Below, one piece after another: positions 10,337 to 22,400 of a stretch of DNA of 64,000 bases. The notes under the pieces were generated by a model. It worked only from the letters and a program-made list of their open reading frames with translations. It was not told the origin of the DNA and ran no database searches. Origin of the DNA: Celoporthe dispersa (taxonomy: Eukaryota > Ascomycota > Sordariomycetes > Diaporthales > Cryphonectriaceae); the NCBI GenBank assembly GCA_016584495.1, contig WAID01000004.1, positions 2,232,001 to 2,296,000 of the forward strand, written 5' to 3'. Every line of letters starts with the position of its first letter. Positions within the stretch are counted from its first letter, which is position 1. The translations under genes and the position numbers were made by a program.

Positions 10337-12050
10337 ATGAGCAACCAAGGTACAACGCCCACCCTTTCCTCTCTTTTTGAAATTGTCTCTTGGCCGACAA
10401 TAAACGAGAGGCTAACGCTTAAGCTCAGGATCGGATGGTGAAGTCGCCAAGTCAGCCTCGACGCAGGCGGTCGAGGCAGAGAGCCTCTCGGAGGCCGAGC
10501 TTGCCAGGCTCATGCGCAAGATAGACTTTCGGGTGCTCCCAATGCTCTTTCTCATCTACGTCGTAGCATTTCTGGACAGGTGAACCCCGCGGCCCTGTGC
10601 TGTCCGCCTTGAAAACGCTCCCAGGCTGACGCCAGCTCGTTCTGGCTGGCCAGGGCCAATATTTCCAACGCTCTCACCATGAGTATGCCCTCAGAGCTGG
10701 GGCTGGTGGGCCAGGAGTCCAACGCCGCACTGGCCATCTTCTTTGCTCCCTATATCATTCTAGAAATACCGTCCAACATCTTGATGAAGAAGTTTACCCC
10801 TCACGTCTGGTTGGCCCTCTGCATGTTTGGCTTCGGTATCGTCATGCTGGGTCAGGGCTTTGTGCGTAACTATGGTGGCCTGCTGGCGACACGATTTCTG
10901 CTCGGCGTCTTCGAGGCAGGCGTGTTCCCGGGCAGCTTCTACGTCCTCAGCTTCTGGTACAGGCGCGAAGAGGCCCAGAAGCGATTTGCCGTCTATTTCT
11001 GCTCTGTTGTCCTTGCCTCTGCGTTTGGCGGGCTCCTGGCCTCGGCAATCGAGAAGATGGACGGAGTTGGCGGCCAAAGCGACTGGAGGTGGATCTTCAT
11101 CCTGGAAGGGCTCCTGAGCCTGGTGGTCGCCCTCGCAGCGTTCTTCCTCGTGAGTGACTTTCCAAGCGAAGCAGGATGGCTGTCCGAGAGGGAGAGGAAC
11201 TTTGTGTTGGAGAGGACGCAGTCCGGCGAAGAGACATCACCGTCCAAGGTAACAGGCCGGGACCTCTCTGCCTTCTTCAGGGACCCCAAGAACTACCTAG
11301 GCGCCATCATGTACTTTGGTAAGCCTCCTCCCTCCTCCCTCCTCCCTTGCCCCATCCTCCTTCCCTTCACCCACTACCCTGGTGTTTGCCAGAGCATACG
11401 TGATGGTCATCTCAAGGCGACGAGGCAAGCTGACTGGTGTACTGCTGCCCTAACCGCCATCAGCTGTTGTCGAGCCCATCTACGCGTTTGCCTACTTCAC
11501 ACCGACCATCATGAAGACACTCGGGTACACAACAATCCAGACGCAGCTGCACTCGGTCCCCCCATTTGCGGCCGCACTGGGCATGTGCCTTGTGCTAGCA
11601 TACCTCTCAGATCGGTCCAGGTATCGCCTGCCATACGTCTTGTTCCCCGGCGTGCTCATCATCGCAGGGCTCGCCATGCTGATGACGACACACGGGCACT
11701 TCTCGGCGCAATACGCTGGGGTCTGCCTTGTCTGCATGGGCGCCTTTGGTGCAGGACCAACAGTCATCTGTTGGTACCTGATGAACCTTGGCGGGCATCA
11801 GCAGCGAGCCATCGGATCCGCTTTCATGATCAGCGTCGGAAATACGGGTGGCATTATTGCCCCTTTTACCTTCCTGACCAAAGACTCGCCGTACTACCGC
11901 GTTGGCTACTCGGTCTGCATGGGTGCTGTCGTCTTGGGCATGGTTGCGAGTATCTGCTACGAGCTGTTGGTGCTGGGGGATAGACGTAAGAAGGTCCACC
12001 TGGAAGGTGACAGGGGAAGGGATGACCATACGCGAACCCTTGCGCTGTGA
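10337..12050 (+). CDS. MFS transporter, Dal5/allantoate permease (anion:cation symporter) type, 471 aa
   Basis: Four exons: 10337-10349, 10429-10579, 10654-11318 and 11464-12050, with introns of 79, 74 and 145 bp. The splice junctions restore RKIDFRVLPMLFLIYVVAF continuing into LDRANISNA, a signature of this subfamily, and later MYFAVVEPIYAFAYF. About twelve membrane helices are visible. Typical motifs include ATRFLLGVFEAGVFPG in helix 4, FYVLSFWYRREEAQKR, SDWRWIFILEGL, and AYLSDRSRYR in the central loop region after helix 8. Length fits the family (about 470-520 aa). Members import organic anions such as allantoate, nicotinate, pantothenate or biotin precursors at the plasma membrane; the substrate here cannot be read from sequence. 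It is followed in the same direction by a UstYa-like gene and a ThDP enzyme, so it may serve that locus. Confidence 0.88.
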
Positions 12051-12391
12051 AGTGCGAGGGGTGGTATGCCGTACTACCCTTACAACCTGTCTCGCTCTAG
12101 CGTGATGGCATAGAAGATGGCAACGTGACTACCAACCTCAGAGCTTGGGGGCCGAAATGTGAGACCGCGGAAGGACGGGAGAAAATCCCAAGTCGTCACA
12201 CCCGGCGCTCTTTGTCTCGTTCTTTTACGGTCGTATCGTTGGCTTATGCGGGTGTCCGACCACCGCAACACAAAGGACACCGAAGAAGGGGCCTCTGGGG
12301 TATTGTAATATATATAGAGTTCTGGAGAGGGACCTCCACGCAGCTTGGACAGTGCATATTGTGACCCGTAAGAAGCTGTCTTTTATACATC
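12051..12391. other. Short intergenic region
   Basis: 341 bp between the transporter and the UstYa-like gene; no gene or repeat recognised. Confidence 0.4.
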
Positions 12392-13117
12392 GTGATGCAG
12401 TCCGGCACAAAGTACACTCTTCTGCAAAAGAACCGCAACGACTCCGGATCGGAACCTCTGGGGAAGAGTGACACAGACTCGGAACTATTACTGGATGAAG
12501 AGCAAGATGCAACTGTCGCTCGCAGACGGAGCCCGTGGAGAAGATATGCCCACTGGATCTTCCATGGGCTTCTGGTATCCTGCTACCTCATCCTTCTCCC
12601 ATATCTGCAGGCGTTATGGCATGGGCAATCGGGCGACCGCAGCTGCGTGGACAAGACTCATGCTTACCGTATGCCATCTCATGAGATGTGGACGGCTGAG
12701 GACAGAGGTCGACAGCTGACAGACCTTGCCAGCTCCCATAAACGATGCTGTAGAAGAAGAATACGTCGGCACATGGTTCAAAGGCTCCCTCTGGCATGAA
12801 TCTCCATACAAGGGACCGCCCACGCCTGAGATAGAACAGGCATGGCAGGACCACCACATTGCCTACTTTGAAAGAACCCAGGCCAACAAAGACGGGGTGC
12901 CCGAGATGTACGAGCGGCATTACGAACACTGCATCGACTTCATCCGCCAGGCCCTGATGTGCAACTTTGACCCGGGCATCCTGCCGTTCTACTGGGTCAA
13001 CCAGCACCAGCAGCCGACGCCAGACGGATCGTAAGGTGATTTCACCACTGCTGTGTGGTTTTGACGCTGAAGGATCGATCCATGGATAACTGCAGTACTC
13101 ATGAGCCTTTGATATAG
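12392..13117 (+). CDS. UstYa-like (DUF3328) protein, short form, about 198 aa
   Basis: Exons 12392-12668 and 12733-13030, with a likely third exon 13096-13117. Without the last splice the frame stops at 13034. The N-terminus is polar, followed by one membrane span (HWIFHGLLVSCYLILLPYL), as in UstYa-type type-II membrane proteins. Exon 2 gives INDAVEEEYVGTWFKGSLW and SPYKGPPTPEIEQAWQD, then RHYEHCIDFIRQALMC containing the HxxHC motif (HYEHC) used for metal/active-site function in UstYa oxidases. The family usually has two HxxHC motifs; the first is absent and the linker is about 40 residues shorter than usual. Known relatives modify ribosomal peptides (ustiloxin, phomopsin) or nonribosomal peptides (cyclochlorotine) by oxidation, cyclisation or halogenation. 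Family placement is firm; activity with one motif is uncertain. Confidence 0.75.
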
Positions 13118-13378
13118 TCTGATGAACTGAATGGACGTAGCAAATTTCCGAACAGCTTCAAGAACAGTAGTGAAAGCTGTCAAGGGAGAATTGCTGCAAA
13201 GAGTAAAGAGTGGAGCCCACAGTGACACCGTGGCACCACCTTGAGCACATCCGCCCCCGCTGATTATTATATAAATAGCAGTGTTCCATCCCCGACCCGC
13301 CCGCGTGCCCGGCGTCATCCGCTGCTCTCTCTTTAAAATAAAATAAAATAAAATAAAATAAACATTAAGTCCATCAGC

Positions 13379-15615
13379 ATGTCTTTCCGGAATGCCTTGA
13401 CATTCAACACCCTGAGCCTGGCCGCGCAGGCCGCTCGGGAGACCAGGTTGCTTCCCAACACGAGCGAGAGCGGGCATCCTGCCCTGGACGACGTCCTCAG
13501 GCTGGCCTCAGAGCCGCTCTCCCCCTTCACCCGCTGCTGCCCCCTTGACGACAGCGTCTCAGGGCAACCCCGGCTCGTGAGTGATGGACCCGTCGCCGGC
13601 TGGGCTGATCTGACCCACACCTGCCCGAACTGCGGGGCTGATGTGTTGCTGGACAGATATACGACCGCCTTCGCCTTGTTCGAGGCGCTCTGGGAAGTAC
13701 GTGTCTCGCCCGCCGCCTTGCCCGCGTCTGTCCCCAATTTCGCTCACTATTAGCCACCAGGCAGGCGTGACGGCATGCTTTGTGAACGTCGGGTCCGACC
13801 ACCCATCCCTCCTCGAGGCTATCGTTCGGGGCAAGCGAGAGCGGCCTGATACCTGGCCCAGGATCATCACCTGCCCGTCCGAGATGACCGCAATCTCCAT
13901 GGCCGATGGGTACGCTCGGGTATCAGGCCGGCCGCAGGCAGTCCTGGTCCACGTCGACGTCGGCACGCAGGCGCTCGGCCAGGGCATCCACAACGCGAGC
14001 ATCGGCCGCGCCCCGGTGTTGCTGTTGGCTGGGCTGTGCCCTATCACAGAGTCTGGAGAGCTTCCCGGCTCCAGGTCCGAATACCAGCACTGGCTGCAGG
14101 AACCCCCGGACCAGAAGGCTATCGTGCGCCAGTACTGCAGGTATACAGGCGAGATCCGCAGCGGGCTGAACGTCAAGCAGACCGTGGGCCGTGCCCTCCA
14201 GTTCGCCACGAGCGCCCCAATGGGGCCGGTCTATCTGGCTGCCGCGCGAGAGGTCCTGGCCGAGGAGATCGAGCCCTACTCGCTGCGCCAGGACCAATGG
14301 GGCCCGATCGAGCCCAGCGCACTTCCAGCTTCTGCGGTTCATGAAATCGCCACGGCCCTCGCAGCCGCAGAACGCCCCCTGGTCATCACGGGCTATTCAG
14401 GCCGCGACCGTCGGACGCCGGCTCTCCTCGTGGCCCTAGCCGATTTGTTACCCGGCATACGCGTCCAGGATACAGGCGGCAGTGATATGTGCTTTCCGTT
14501 CAGCCATATCGCTTCCGAGGGCTTTCGCCTGCCGGGCCTTAGCTTTGACCCATGCACCAAAGATGCCGATGTGGTCCTGCTTGTGGACTGCGATGTGCCC
14601 TGGATCCCGTCCCGGAACCCACCTCCCAGGGATGCAAAGATATATCATATCGACAGTGATCCCCTCAACCAGCAGATGCCCATCTCGTTCTTCCCTGCGG
14701 ATGGCCGCTGGAAGGTAGAAAGCTTTACTGCACTTACGCAGCTGGTTATGCATATGAAAAATAATGCCTCGATTACTACAATACTCCAGCATCCCAAATA
14801 CGCAGCCCGTGCAAAAGCTCGCGCTGAAGCCCATAAATCTCGTCTGGCCAAGATTGCTGCTCAAGCCCGCCTAGATGATCACGAGAGCCTGGATGCAAAC
14901 AATATCGGCAGCCTTCTCAAGTTATTGCTTCCAGATTCGACGAATTATGTTCTTGAGGCTGTTACGGCAGCTCAAGAGCTGCACGACCAGCTGCAGCCGA
15001 GCCGCCCAGGCAGCTGGATCAACTGCGGTGGAACTGGAATCGGGTGGAGCTGTGGCGGAGCGTTGGGCGTCAAGATGGCGCTTTCGGACCTCGAGAAGGA
15101 GCAAGGGCGCGAGTCCACCACCATGGTCTGCCATGTTGTTGGTGATGGGAGCTTTATGTGCGCCTCCCCGTCGAGCGCCCTGTGGGTCGCGAGCAAGTAC
15201 AAGATACCAGTCCTGACTATTGTTCTAAACAACGGCGGTAAGTACACTCCTCGATATACGCTTGAGAGATGTATTCCGATGCATTGTATGATTCTGCAAT
15301 GTTACTCATGCACTTTGCCTGCTAGGCTGGAAGGCGCCTCGACACTCCACGAGGCTCGTCTATCCCGAGGGTATCAATACCTCGGCCTCCGACGAGGAGA
15401 TGAACACCTCCTTTCGTCCCACGCCCAACTATGCAGCTCTCGCAGAAGCGGCAGCGGGATCCGACGCTGGCTTGGGCAGGCCAACTCAAAGTACGGACGG
15501 CTGGATGAAGGGGCTGCGAGCCACAACGGTGGGAGAACTGAGACAGGCGCTTGCACATGCGAGAGTGAGGGTGGGAGAGGACAGGAAGGCTATGTTGATC
15601 GAGGTGCAGATGTAG
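13379..15615 (+). CDS. ThDP-dependent enzyme, acetolactate synthase/benzoylformate decarboxylase-like, 694 aa
   Basis: Exons 13379-13696, 13761-15237 and 15326-15615; introns are 64 and 88 bp and both junctions keep frame (FEALWE|AGVTACF and LNNG|GWKAPR). The PYR domain includes a catalytic-type glutamate at about residue 147 in TCPSEMTAISMADGYAR. A central domain follows (residues about 310-450), then a PP domain with the ThDP/Mg motif GDGSF at about 567 and NN 26 residues after the GDG. The first 100 residues precede the usual fold and hold CPNCGADVLLDRYTTA. Such enzymes decarboxylate 2-oxo acids and may form C-C bonds. It is not the mitochondrial Ilv2 core enzyme by its start (no clear targeting peptide) or by length. 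It follows the UstYa-like gene by about 260 bp on the same strand. Substrate unknown. Confidence 0.88.
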
Positions 15616-16556
15616 ATCCGGCGCAGCGGGCTCGATGGCTTATGTAGGCTTCTGATACCCTGTTTAGAAGGATCAGACCTTCAATTTATCTTATATATCA
15701 CCACTCTCGGGAATAGCCATTGCACATGTAAGGGGGGAGGGGGAACTTTTATCACAATTACATACTCAAAGAATCAGTGCAACACAATTGGCCAGCCGTC
15801 CCCCCTACGAAAATACCCCGGAACTGCAGACACCGCCCGAGCCCGCCCGAAAGCAGGCCCCCTTCTGAGCCCAGCAAATCCCTTCCTCCAGCTTACAAAA
15901 CTTCCCGTCCGGCTGACCTCGCAGAGTTTTTTTTTCTTCTCTTTCTTTTCCTCGTCGCCTTCGTACTATCGAGGCCACCCGGCCTCTGCTCTGGCGCGTG
16001 TCAAAAGATTCTGCTATGGCCGGGACGCTGTCTCGAGCCCGGGTTCCTCTCGTGCTGAGCATGTTTTTCTAGTGTTATTTTTCTCTTCTTCTTTGTTTCG
16101 TTCTTTTTCTAACGGGGGCCGCAAATAGCTCATTCCCCTTTTTATTTTCTTTTTTAGATCTCGACTTGGCGGAGCCGGATTGTATTCGTGACCATGAGCG
16201 GCCCTGTTTCATCCGTCAGCACCTGCGCCCAAGTTGCTCCGGGCGTGCCCGCAGAGGTACCAACCAAGCCCCCTTTGATGACTGACGGACCGGCTGGAAC
16301 TCGCCGAGCTGAGGACCCAGGACCCAACTCCTCGGCGAGGTGAGCGTCAAAAACGGCGTCTGGGTGGTAAGAAGAAGAAGAAGAGAGAGAGAAGGAGAAA
16401 ATAAATAAATACATAGTGACAGCCTTGTGTGTTTTGGGAGGTGGGATTCTATGGCCTGTGTCTTTACTATAAGTACAGTAAATGCTTCTTTATACACACA
16501 AACATATAAGAGACTACAATATCTACACATCACCACACACTAGACACACACACACA

Positions 16557-16597
<41 letters not shown>

Positions 16598-16616
16598 ATA
16601 ACACCGATAACACCCA
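15616..16616. other. Spacer and leader of the alternative oxidase gene
   Basis: Holds T/C-rich blocks near 15925-15950 and 16070-16155 and a (CA)n(CT)n composite repeat ending 23 bp before the start codon. No gene seen. Confidence 0.5.
16543..16594. repeat. Composite (CA)n(CT)n microsatellite in AOX leader
   Basis: About eight CA units run directly into about 18 CT units; the tract ends just upstream of the AOX ATG at 16617, so it is probably transcribed in the 5' leader. Confidence 0.9.
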
Positions 16617-17921
16617 ATGTTCGCACCACGGGTAAATAACAAGCTCTGCTCGCCCAGACAAGCCGCCCAGCTCAGCTGGGCCGTGGCTACCCTCCTCTCG
16701 ACCTCGGGCTGCTGCCCATCCTCCCTCGTAGGGATACGGCTCACCTCCACCATCACCTCCAGCTCGCCGCCCCCGTCTTCCTCCCGCCGGTCCTTCTCCA
16801 CAACACCCGCCAGCCGGCTCCGTGACTTCTTCCCGGCCAAGGAGACAGCCCAGATCCGCACCACCCCGCCCGCCTGGCCGCACCATGGCTATACCGAGGC
16901 CGAGATGCTGGCTGTGGTCCCGGGCCACCGCAGGCCGGTGACGTGGGGTGACAAGCTGGCGTGGGCCCTGATCAGGACGGCGAGGTGGTGTATGGACAAG
17001 GCCACGGGCATGTCCAAGGACCAGAAGACGGACAAGAAGCAGCCCACGACGGCCGTGGTGGCCGACAGGCCCTTGACAGAGCAGCAGTGGGTAAGCTTTT
17101 TTCCTTTCCTTTCTTTTTTTTTTCCTTTTCTTTCTTTCTCTTTCTTTCTTCTTCCTCTTGGAGAAGATAAAGAAGCAGGAAGAGTCTTCCAGGGCTGACA
17201 AGAGATTTGTATCGCCGCAGCTCGTCCGGTTCATCTTCCTCGAGTCCATCGCAGGCGTGCCGGGCATGGTGGCTGGCATGCTCAGGCACCTGCGGTCTCT
17301 GCGGACCCTGAGGCGGGACAACGGCTGGATCGAGACCCTGCTCGAGGAGTCGTACAACGAGCGCATGCACCTGCTCACCTTTATGAAGATGTGCGAGCCC
17401 GGGTGGCTCATGAAGTTCCTCATCCTGGGCGCACAGGGTGTGTACTTTGTAGGTTCCTCCTCCTCCTCCTCCTCCTACCCGGACGCAGCAGCAGCAGCAG
17501 CAGCAGCAGCACCCGCTAACCGCACTCCCCACCCGGACAGAACGCCATGTTCACCTCCTACCTCATCAGCCCCAAGATCTGCCACCGCTTTGTGGGCTAC
17601 CTCGAGGAGGAGGCTGTCCACACGTACACGCGCGCCATACACGAGCTGGACGGCGGCCACCTGGCCAAGTGGGCCGACCCCGGGTTCGAGGTGCCCGACA
17701 TCGCCATCTCGTACTGGAGGATGCCCGAGGGCCACCGCACCATGAGGGACCTGATCCTGTACATCCGCGCCGACGAGGCGGGCCACCGCGGGGTGAACCA
17801 CACGCTCGGCAACCTCGACCAGAAGGAGGACCCGAATCCCTTTGTCAGCCAGTACAGGGACGGGCACAGGCTGGCGCCCATGACGAACCCTCAGGGCTGG
17901 GAGAGGGAGGAGGTGCTGTGA
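16617..17921 (+). CDS. aox1: Alternative oxidase, mitochondrial, 360 aa
   Basis: Exons 16617-17090, 17221-17448 and 17541-17921, all phase 0. This di-iron ubiquinol oxidase of the inner mitochondrial membrane passes electrons from ubiquinol to oxygen and bypasses complexes III and IV. The N-terminal 60 residues are basic and Ser-rich, as for a targeting peptide. All iron-ligand motifs are present: LESIAGVPG (Glu166), EESYNERMH (Glu205, His208), LEEEAVHTYT (255-264) and RADEAGHR (Glu313, His316). Length matches fungal AOX (about 350-360). In fungi the gene is usually induced when the cytochrome chain is blocked; no regulatory site was identified here. Intron 2 contains short CCT and CAG repeats. 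It follows the ThDP gene by 1 kb on the same strand. Confidence 0.97.
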
Positions 17922-18451
17922 AGGGGAGCGGAGTGAAGCGAATCATAGCCTTGGTCTTTTCTCTTGTGATGATATGGACAAACTCCCTACTCTTGGATAT
18001 CCACGATAGATTACTCGCAGCGGAAATAGTTACTCACTACCGTATCCCGCTCTCTTCTGTCCCGCCAACCATCATCTCTTTCTCTCTCTCTCTCTCTCTC
18101 TCCTTCAAACGTACTTGCATAATAGTACATGCGTGAACGTCAGCCTGCAGTCAGCATGGTCAGAGACACACACCCACGTCCACACATCCAAATCCTCCTC
18201 CCTCCCCCTCCCCCTCTTCCCCCAGTTACCACCACTCAAACCCACCCACCCCCCTTCCAAGTCCGCCGTGGAACAATCAGCACTGCCGATTCCTTCCGTT
18301 GCTGGAAATCCTTCGAAAGCCTTCTGGAAGAAAAACAACGAAGGAATATAAAGGGAAGGGAAAAAAATAGGTCGGAAAGGAAACGGGAATGGCTCGGGTC
18401 AGCCCTAGACAGATGACCCTGCAGCAGCTGGCTGCGTCCTGGTTGCTGGTC

Positions 18452-18475
18452 AAAAAAAAAAAAAAAAAAAAAAAA
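18452..18475. repeat. Poly-A tract
   Basis: A run of about 24 A read directly, followed by GA-rich purines. Confidence 0.9.
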
Positions 18476-18914
18476 GAAGAAGAGGGAGAGGGAGAGAAGG
18501 AGAGAAAAGAAAAAGAGAAAAAAACCACTCCTCTTTCTTGTGTGGAAATCCTCAGCCGTTTTTTTCTCTAATTTTTTGCCTCCTCCTTCCTGTTCGGCAG
18601 AATGTGGGCGCTTAAGAGAATGTAGTGCTCACCTCACCCTCTGATCACCCCGAGGGCGGCATCTAGGTCGAGCTAGGTATGGGGGAAGAGGAGCCGGGAA
18701 TAGAGGCAGGGCATACGAAGGAGAGAGACAGGGAGGAAGAAAGGAAGGGAAAAGAAGAAGAAAAAGGGCGGCGTGGCAGTGTGAGGGATCGACAGAAGAT
18801 GACGTGCAGATCCTCGGGACATGGAGAAGTGAACAAAAGTGCGGTCAGTTTAGGCACGGCAGTCGAGAAGAAGAGATGGCCAGGAAGGGCTGCAAGGCTG
18901 CTCGTAATGATCTC

Positions 18915-18936
18915 TTTTTTTTTTGGGGGGGGGGGG
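18915..18936. repeat. T10-G12 junction tract
   Basis: Ten T directly followed by twelve G. The same arrangement recurs at 19399-19421 (T12 G11) and, with one intervening C, at 2321-2344. Confidence 0.9.
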
Positions 18937-19398
18937 TGAGACGAGCTGTGTTGTGGGTGGAGCACCGGTCATCCTGGGCTGAATGCATCTTCGTCGCCTG
19001 GTTGTAGCTGCATAAAAACATACTCGATACTGTTGTTATAGTAATGCAAGGCCCGTGGAGTAGTGTGTGTTTGTATGTGTCTCCCTCTCTCTGCCGAATA
19101 ACATTTACTACGTATTGTCACCCAAGCGCCCAGAAGCAAAAGACTTTAGAGTTGGAGCTAAGAATGAGTGCTGAAAATAAACACTGAGCTGGGCCGTTGA
19201 CAGGAGGATCCACACGAACAGTTCGTGCTCGATTTTTTTTTTTTGTTGTACGATCGAACCCATGGGGGGGGGGACGGGCGGTGGATGGAACCCCGCGGCG
19301 TGGTGTGTGTGTACCCAGTCGGCTGTCACGGGGAGGCGGGCTGCCGTTCATGGCATGTTAAGCCTGTGGGGGGATGTTGACGTTTAGGTTTTTTGGTG

Positions 19399-19421
19399 TT
19401 TTTTTTTTTTGGGGGGGGGGG
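19399..19421. repeat. T12-G11 junction tract
   Basis: Twelve T directly followed by eleven G; second such tract within 500 bp. Confidence 0.9.
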
Positions 19422-22400
19422 TCTGATGATCTACTCATTATTTCCGTCTGCATGTCGTAGAGACAAGTCTGTTGAGAAAAGAAGGAGAAAAAAAGAAGGA
19501 GAAAAATAATACTGTACCAGGAGAGTCCCCAGCTGGTGGGAGCAGCAGTGTGCACACGGATGCCTACCCTCGAAACCACCCAGTAGGGTGAATACTGAGC
19601 TATATTTCCACACGAGCCTCCGAGATATTAAGGTTTCGCCTCGTCGTCAATGCTTACTGCAACACAGGCAACACACCCACACACACCCACGCCATGGAAA
19701 TCTGCCCCGGCCGGACCAGCCCTATTTGAGGCTTTACGCATGTCTCAGTTCCAGTTCAGGGCTGCCAGGTCTTTGACAGGACGGTATGGATCTGAGCCAG
19801 CCCCTTGTTAGATCTTGACAGCCTTGGTTAACAGGCGTGCTATAGGTTCCAGGGCACGGCAGCGTGGGGTGGGCGCATGCTTGCTCCGCCTCAACACCAA
19901 GTTTCCTCTCTTCATTTTTCCCTTATTCTCTTCCTTTTCTTTCCCCTCTACTATAACCATACATGCATACCTACTACTACACAGCCATGATCCTCACCGA
20001 CTTATAAAAGAAAAAAAGCCGCTCGCTAGCTTCACAGTGACGTTGATTGTAACCACAGCAGGGCAATATGCGTAAGCAGGGATCAAAGACGGTGGTGGTG
20101 ATTTTAGTGTTTTTTTTTCCCCCTCTGTCTCTTTCTGTTTCTTTCCGGTTACTGTGTTCGTTTCCAGTCTGCTGTTGCCGGGATGTTTTTCTTCTTCTTC
20201 TGTCTCCCTGTACGAAAAGAGCAGAACCCAGGCGTCATTTGCAGGTGGGTCTTGTCTCAGCATCTTGTCTTCCGAGGTCGTATTCCCCGAGTCAACAGCC
20301 CCTCGCAGGAGAAGATCACCCACCAGGAACTCACTCCATCAGTGGGTGTCCTGCTGGAAGCTGTGCAGAGGATTGGGCAAGACTGCGTGATTGGGATAAA
20401 TTGGGTTATCAGACAGACGACGGCGAGAGGCCAATCAGTCCTCTTCCCTTCCTCTTCTTTTTTTATTATGGTTATTTCTCTTCCTTCCCTCGCCCATCTG
20501 CCGTCTAAACCCTAATCTGGTCTCGTTGATTCCAGCCCGACGGGACGGGCTAGAATGGAGAGAAAAAAACACTATTGGTTTACGAAGGCTGGTGAGAGAA
20601 TAATTTAAAAATGGCCGAATTCAAACCCATTTCGAGTCATCCGGTTATCGGGTACTAGCCGATCTGCCCGAGGGCAACCTTTGTATGTGCACTGTACAGG
20701 GACACTGTAGCAGCAGCAGACCACGGCGGCAGGAGATACAGTGCGGACTGGGTGCATGCGCCAAGCAGCCTGCTGCAATTTCCCAGTTCCTTGGTCCCGT
20801 TTCTGGTCCCGTCTCCCAGGTCCCATGATTGTTAAGTGATCCTTGGAGGGGTGATTTTTCGGCGGGGAGGGGTCCCTGAGCCTCCTCCCGCAGTACCGTG
20901 TCAGCGTGTGTTTAGGTCCCCCCTGGCAGCGAAGTGCCCTGGGCTTATGGGCCCCCCAGACCCAGAGGCCCTGGGCGGGAGAGAGAGGAGAGAGGGGGGG
21001 GTTCCTGGTCTGGCGTACGCCTGGGCATCAACTCGCTCGCAACTCCACCCAGGCGCCCGCCCAGCCCAGAGGGTGGCCTCAGCTCTACAAGGTCCCGTTC
21101 ACGCACACTGAGCGAGGCTTGCCTCTGACCCGACCAGCCCAGCCTTACGACACGAACGAGACAAGTCTACTACTACTATTACTACTACTACTACTCCCTA
21201 CCTGCTCACCACCAAGATCGCACACGCTGTCCAACGTCGAGCTGCCGCATCGCGCAGCACATCGATACTTGTTGCAGACCCCCCTTTTTCTTCCGGCCTC
21301 GACCTCGTCCTCTGCCTCGCCTCAGCTTCCTGTCCTCGCCCATCTGCGTCGTCCCGCCCACCGCGGCCCAGCTCGACCTGCACAACCCACCCTTGCGCGC
21401 TCGACCTGCCCATCCCGACCGACTGTCGCCGACACGCTGCGATCCTGTCCATCTCCCGAACGAGGCCGTCAGCGACGGGACGAAGCTCGCGAGCGGCGCA
21501 GCAGTCGATCGTGAATTAGTGGCGCCCGCCCTGCTGCCACGACGAACCAGCGAGGCCCCGCGTCCGAAATCGAGCCAGGCCAAGCCCGGGTCAGGTCAAA
21601 TACGAGCGCGAGCCCGCATCGCAAAACGAGGAGTAGTGCCGTGCGCCTCGCCGTTTTGCGGTCGCAAGTAACCAATACTGCAGAGGAGAAAAAAGCGGCT
21701 CTTTTTTTTTTTTAATTTATTAATCCTCTCCAGAGAGCCTGGTCGAAAAGAGCAGGGCAAGAAGAAAAGCAAGGTTAGTGAGCGTACCTCTTCTGGTGGG
21801 CGCAGGCGGGATCGTTCGTCATAGCCGCGTGTGCACTGCCTCCTCCCAACCCCAGACCGCGTGGGTGGGGTGGATCATATAGACCGTCAAGGGGCCGGGC
21901 TCGGTCGGGACTTCGAATCGTCCAACCGCTGGTGCCTCGAGAGTCCTAGCAGTCCTTCAGACTGCTGCAATCCTGAGAGGGGAGCCTCGTGGGCAGCGCG
22001 CAGCAGAGCCAAGCCGATCCTGACCGTCGAGTAGACAGATCCGTATTCTACCCCGCGGGATCACCATCCTCACTGCTGCGACCCCAGCGGCCTACATCGA
22101 CGACGACGGCGACGGTGACAGCGACAACAACAACAAGATCATCACCAGCAATATCAGCAATACATCGCAGGAGCTACAGAGTTCTGTGTGCTGCTGGCGA
22201 CAGATAGCTTCTCCGCCCACCCCTCCAAGACCCCTCCCAAGCTCAAGAGAACGATAGAAGAGGAGAAGCTCTTGAGAAGAAACAAAAAGAAGAGAGGAAG
22301 CAGAAGAAAAAGAAGAAGAAAAGTAAAGCTGCCTGGAGCTCTTCTCACCCATCACGGTCGAGCATACGCAAAACTGCCAGGCTGGCTCACGCTGACCGCT

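Noticed and set aside
10337..17921. Alternative oxidase as self-resistance gene of the neighbouring cluster
   Set aside because: AOX is a common housekeeping gene in fungi, and a 1-kb spacer separates it; adjacency alone is not evidence.
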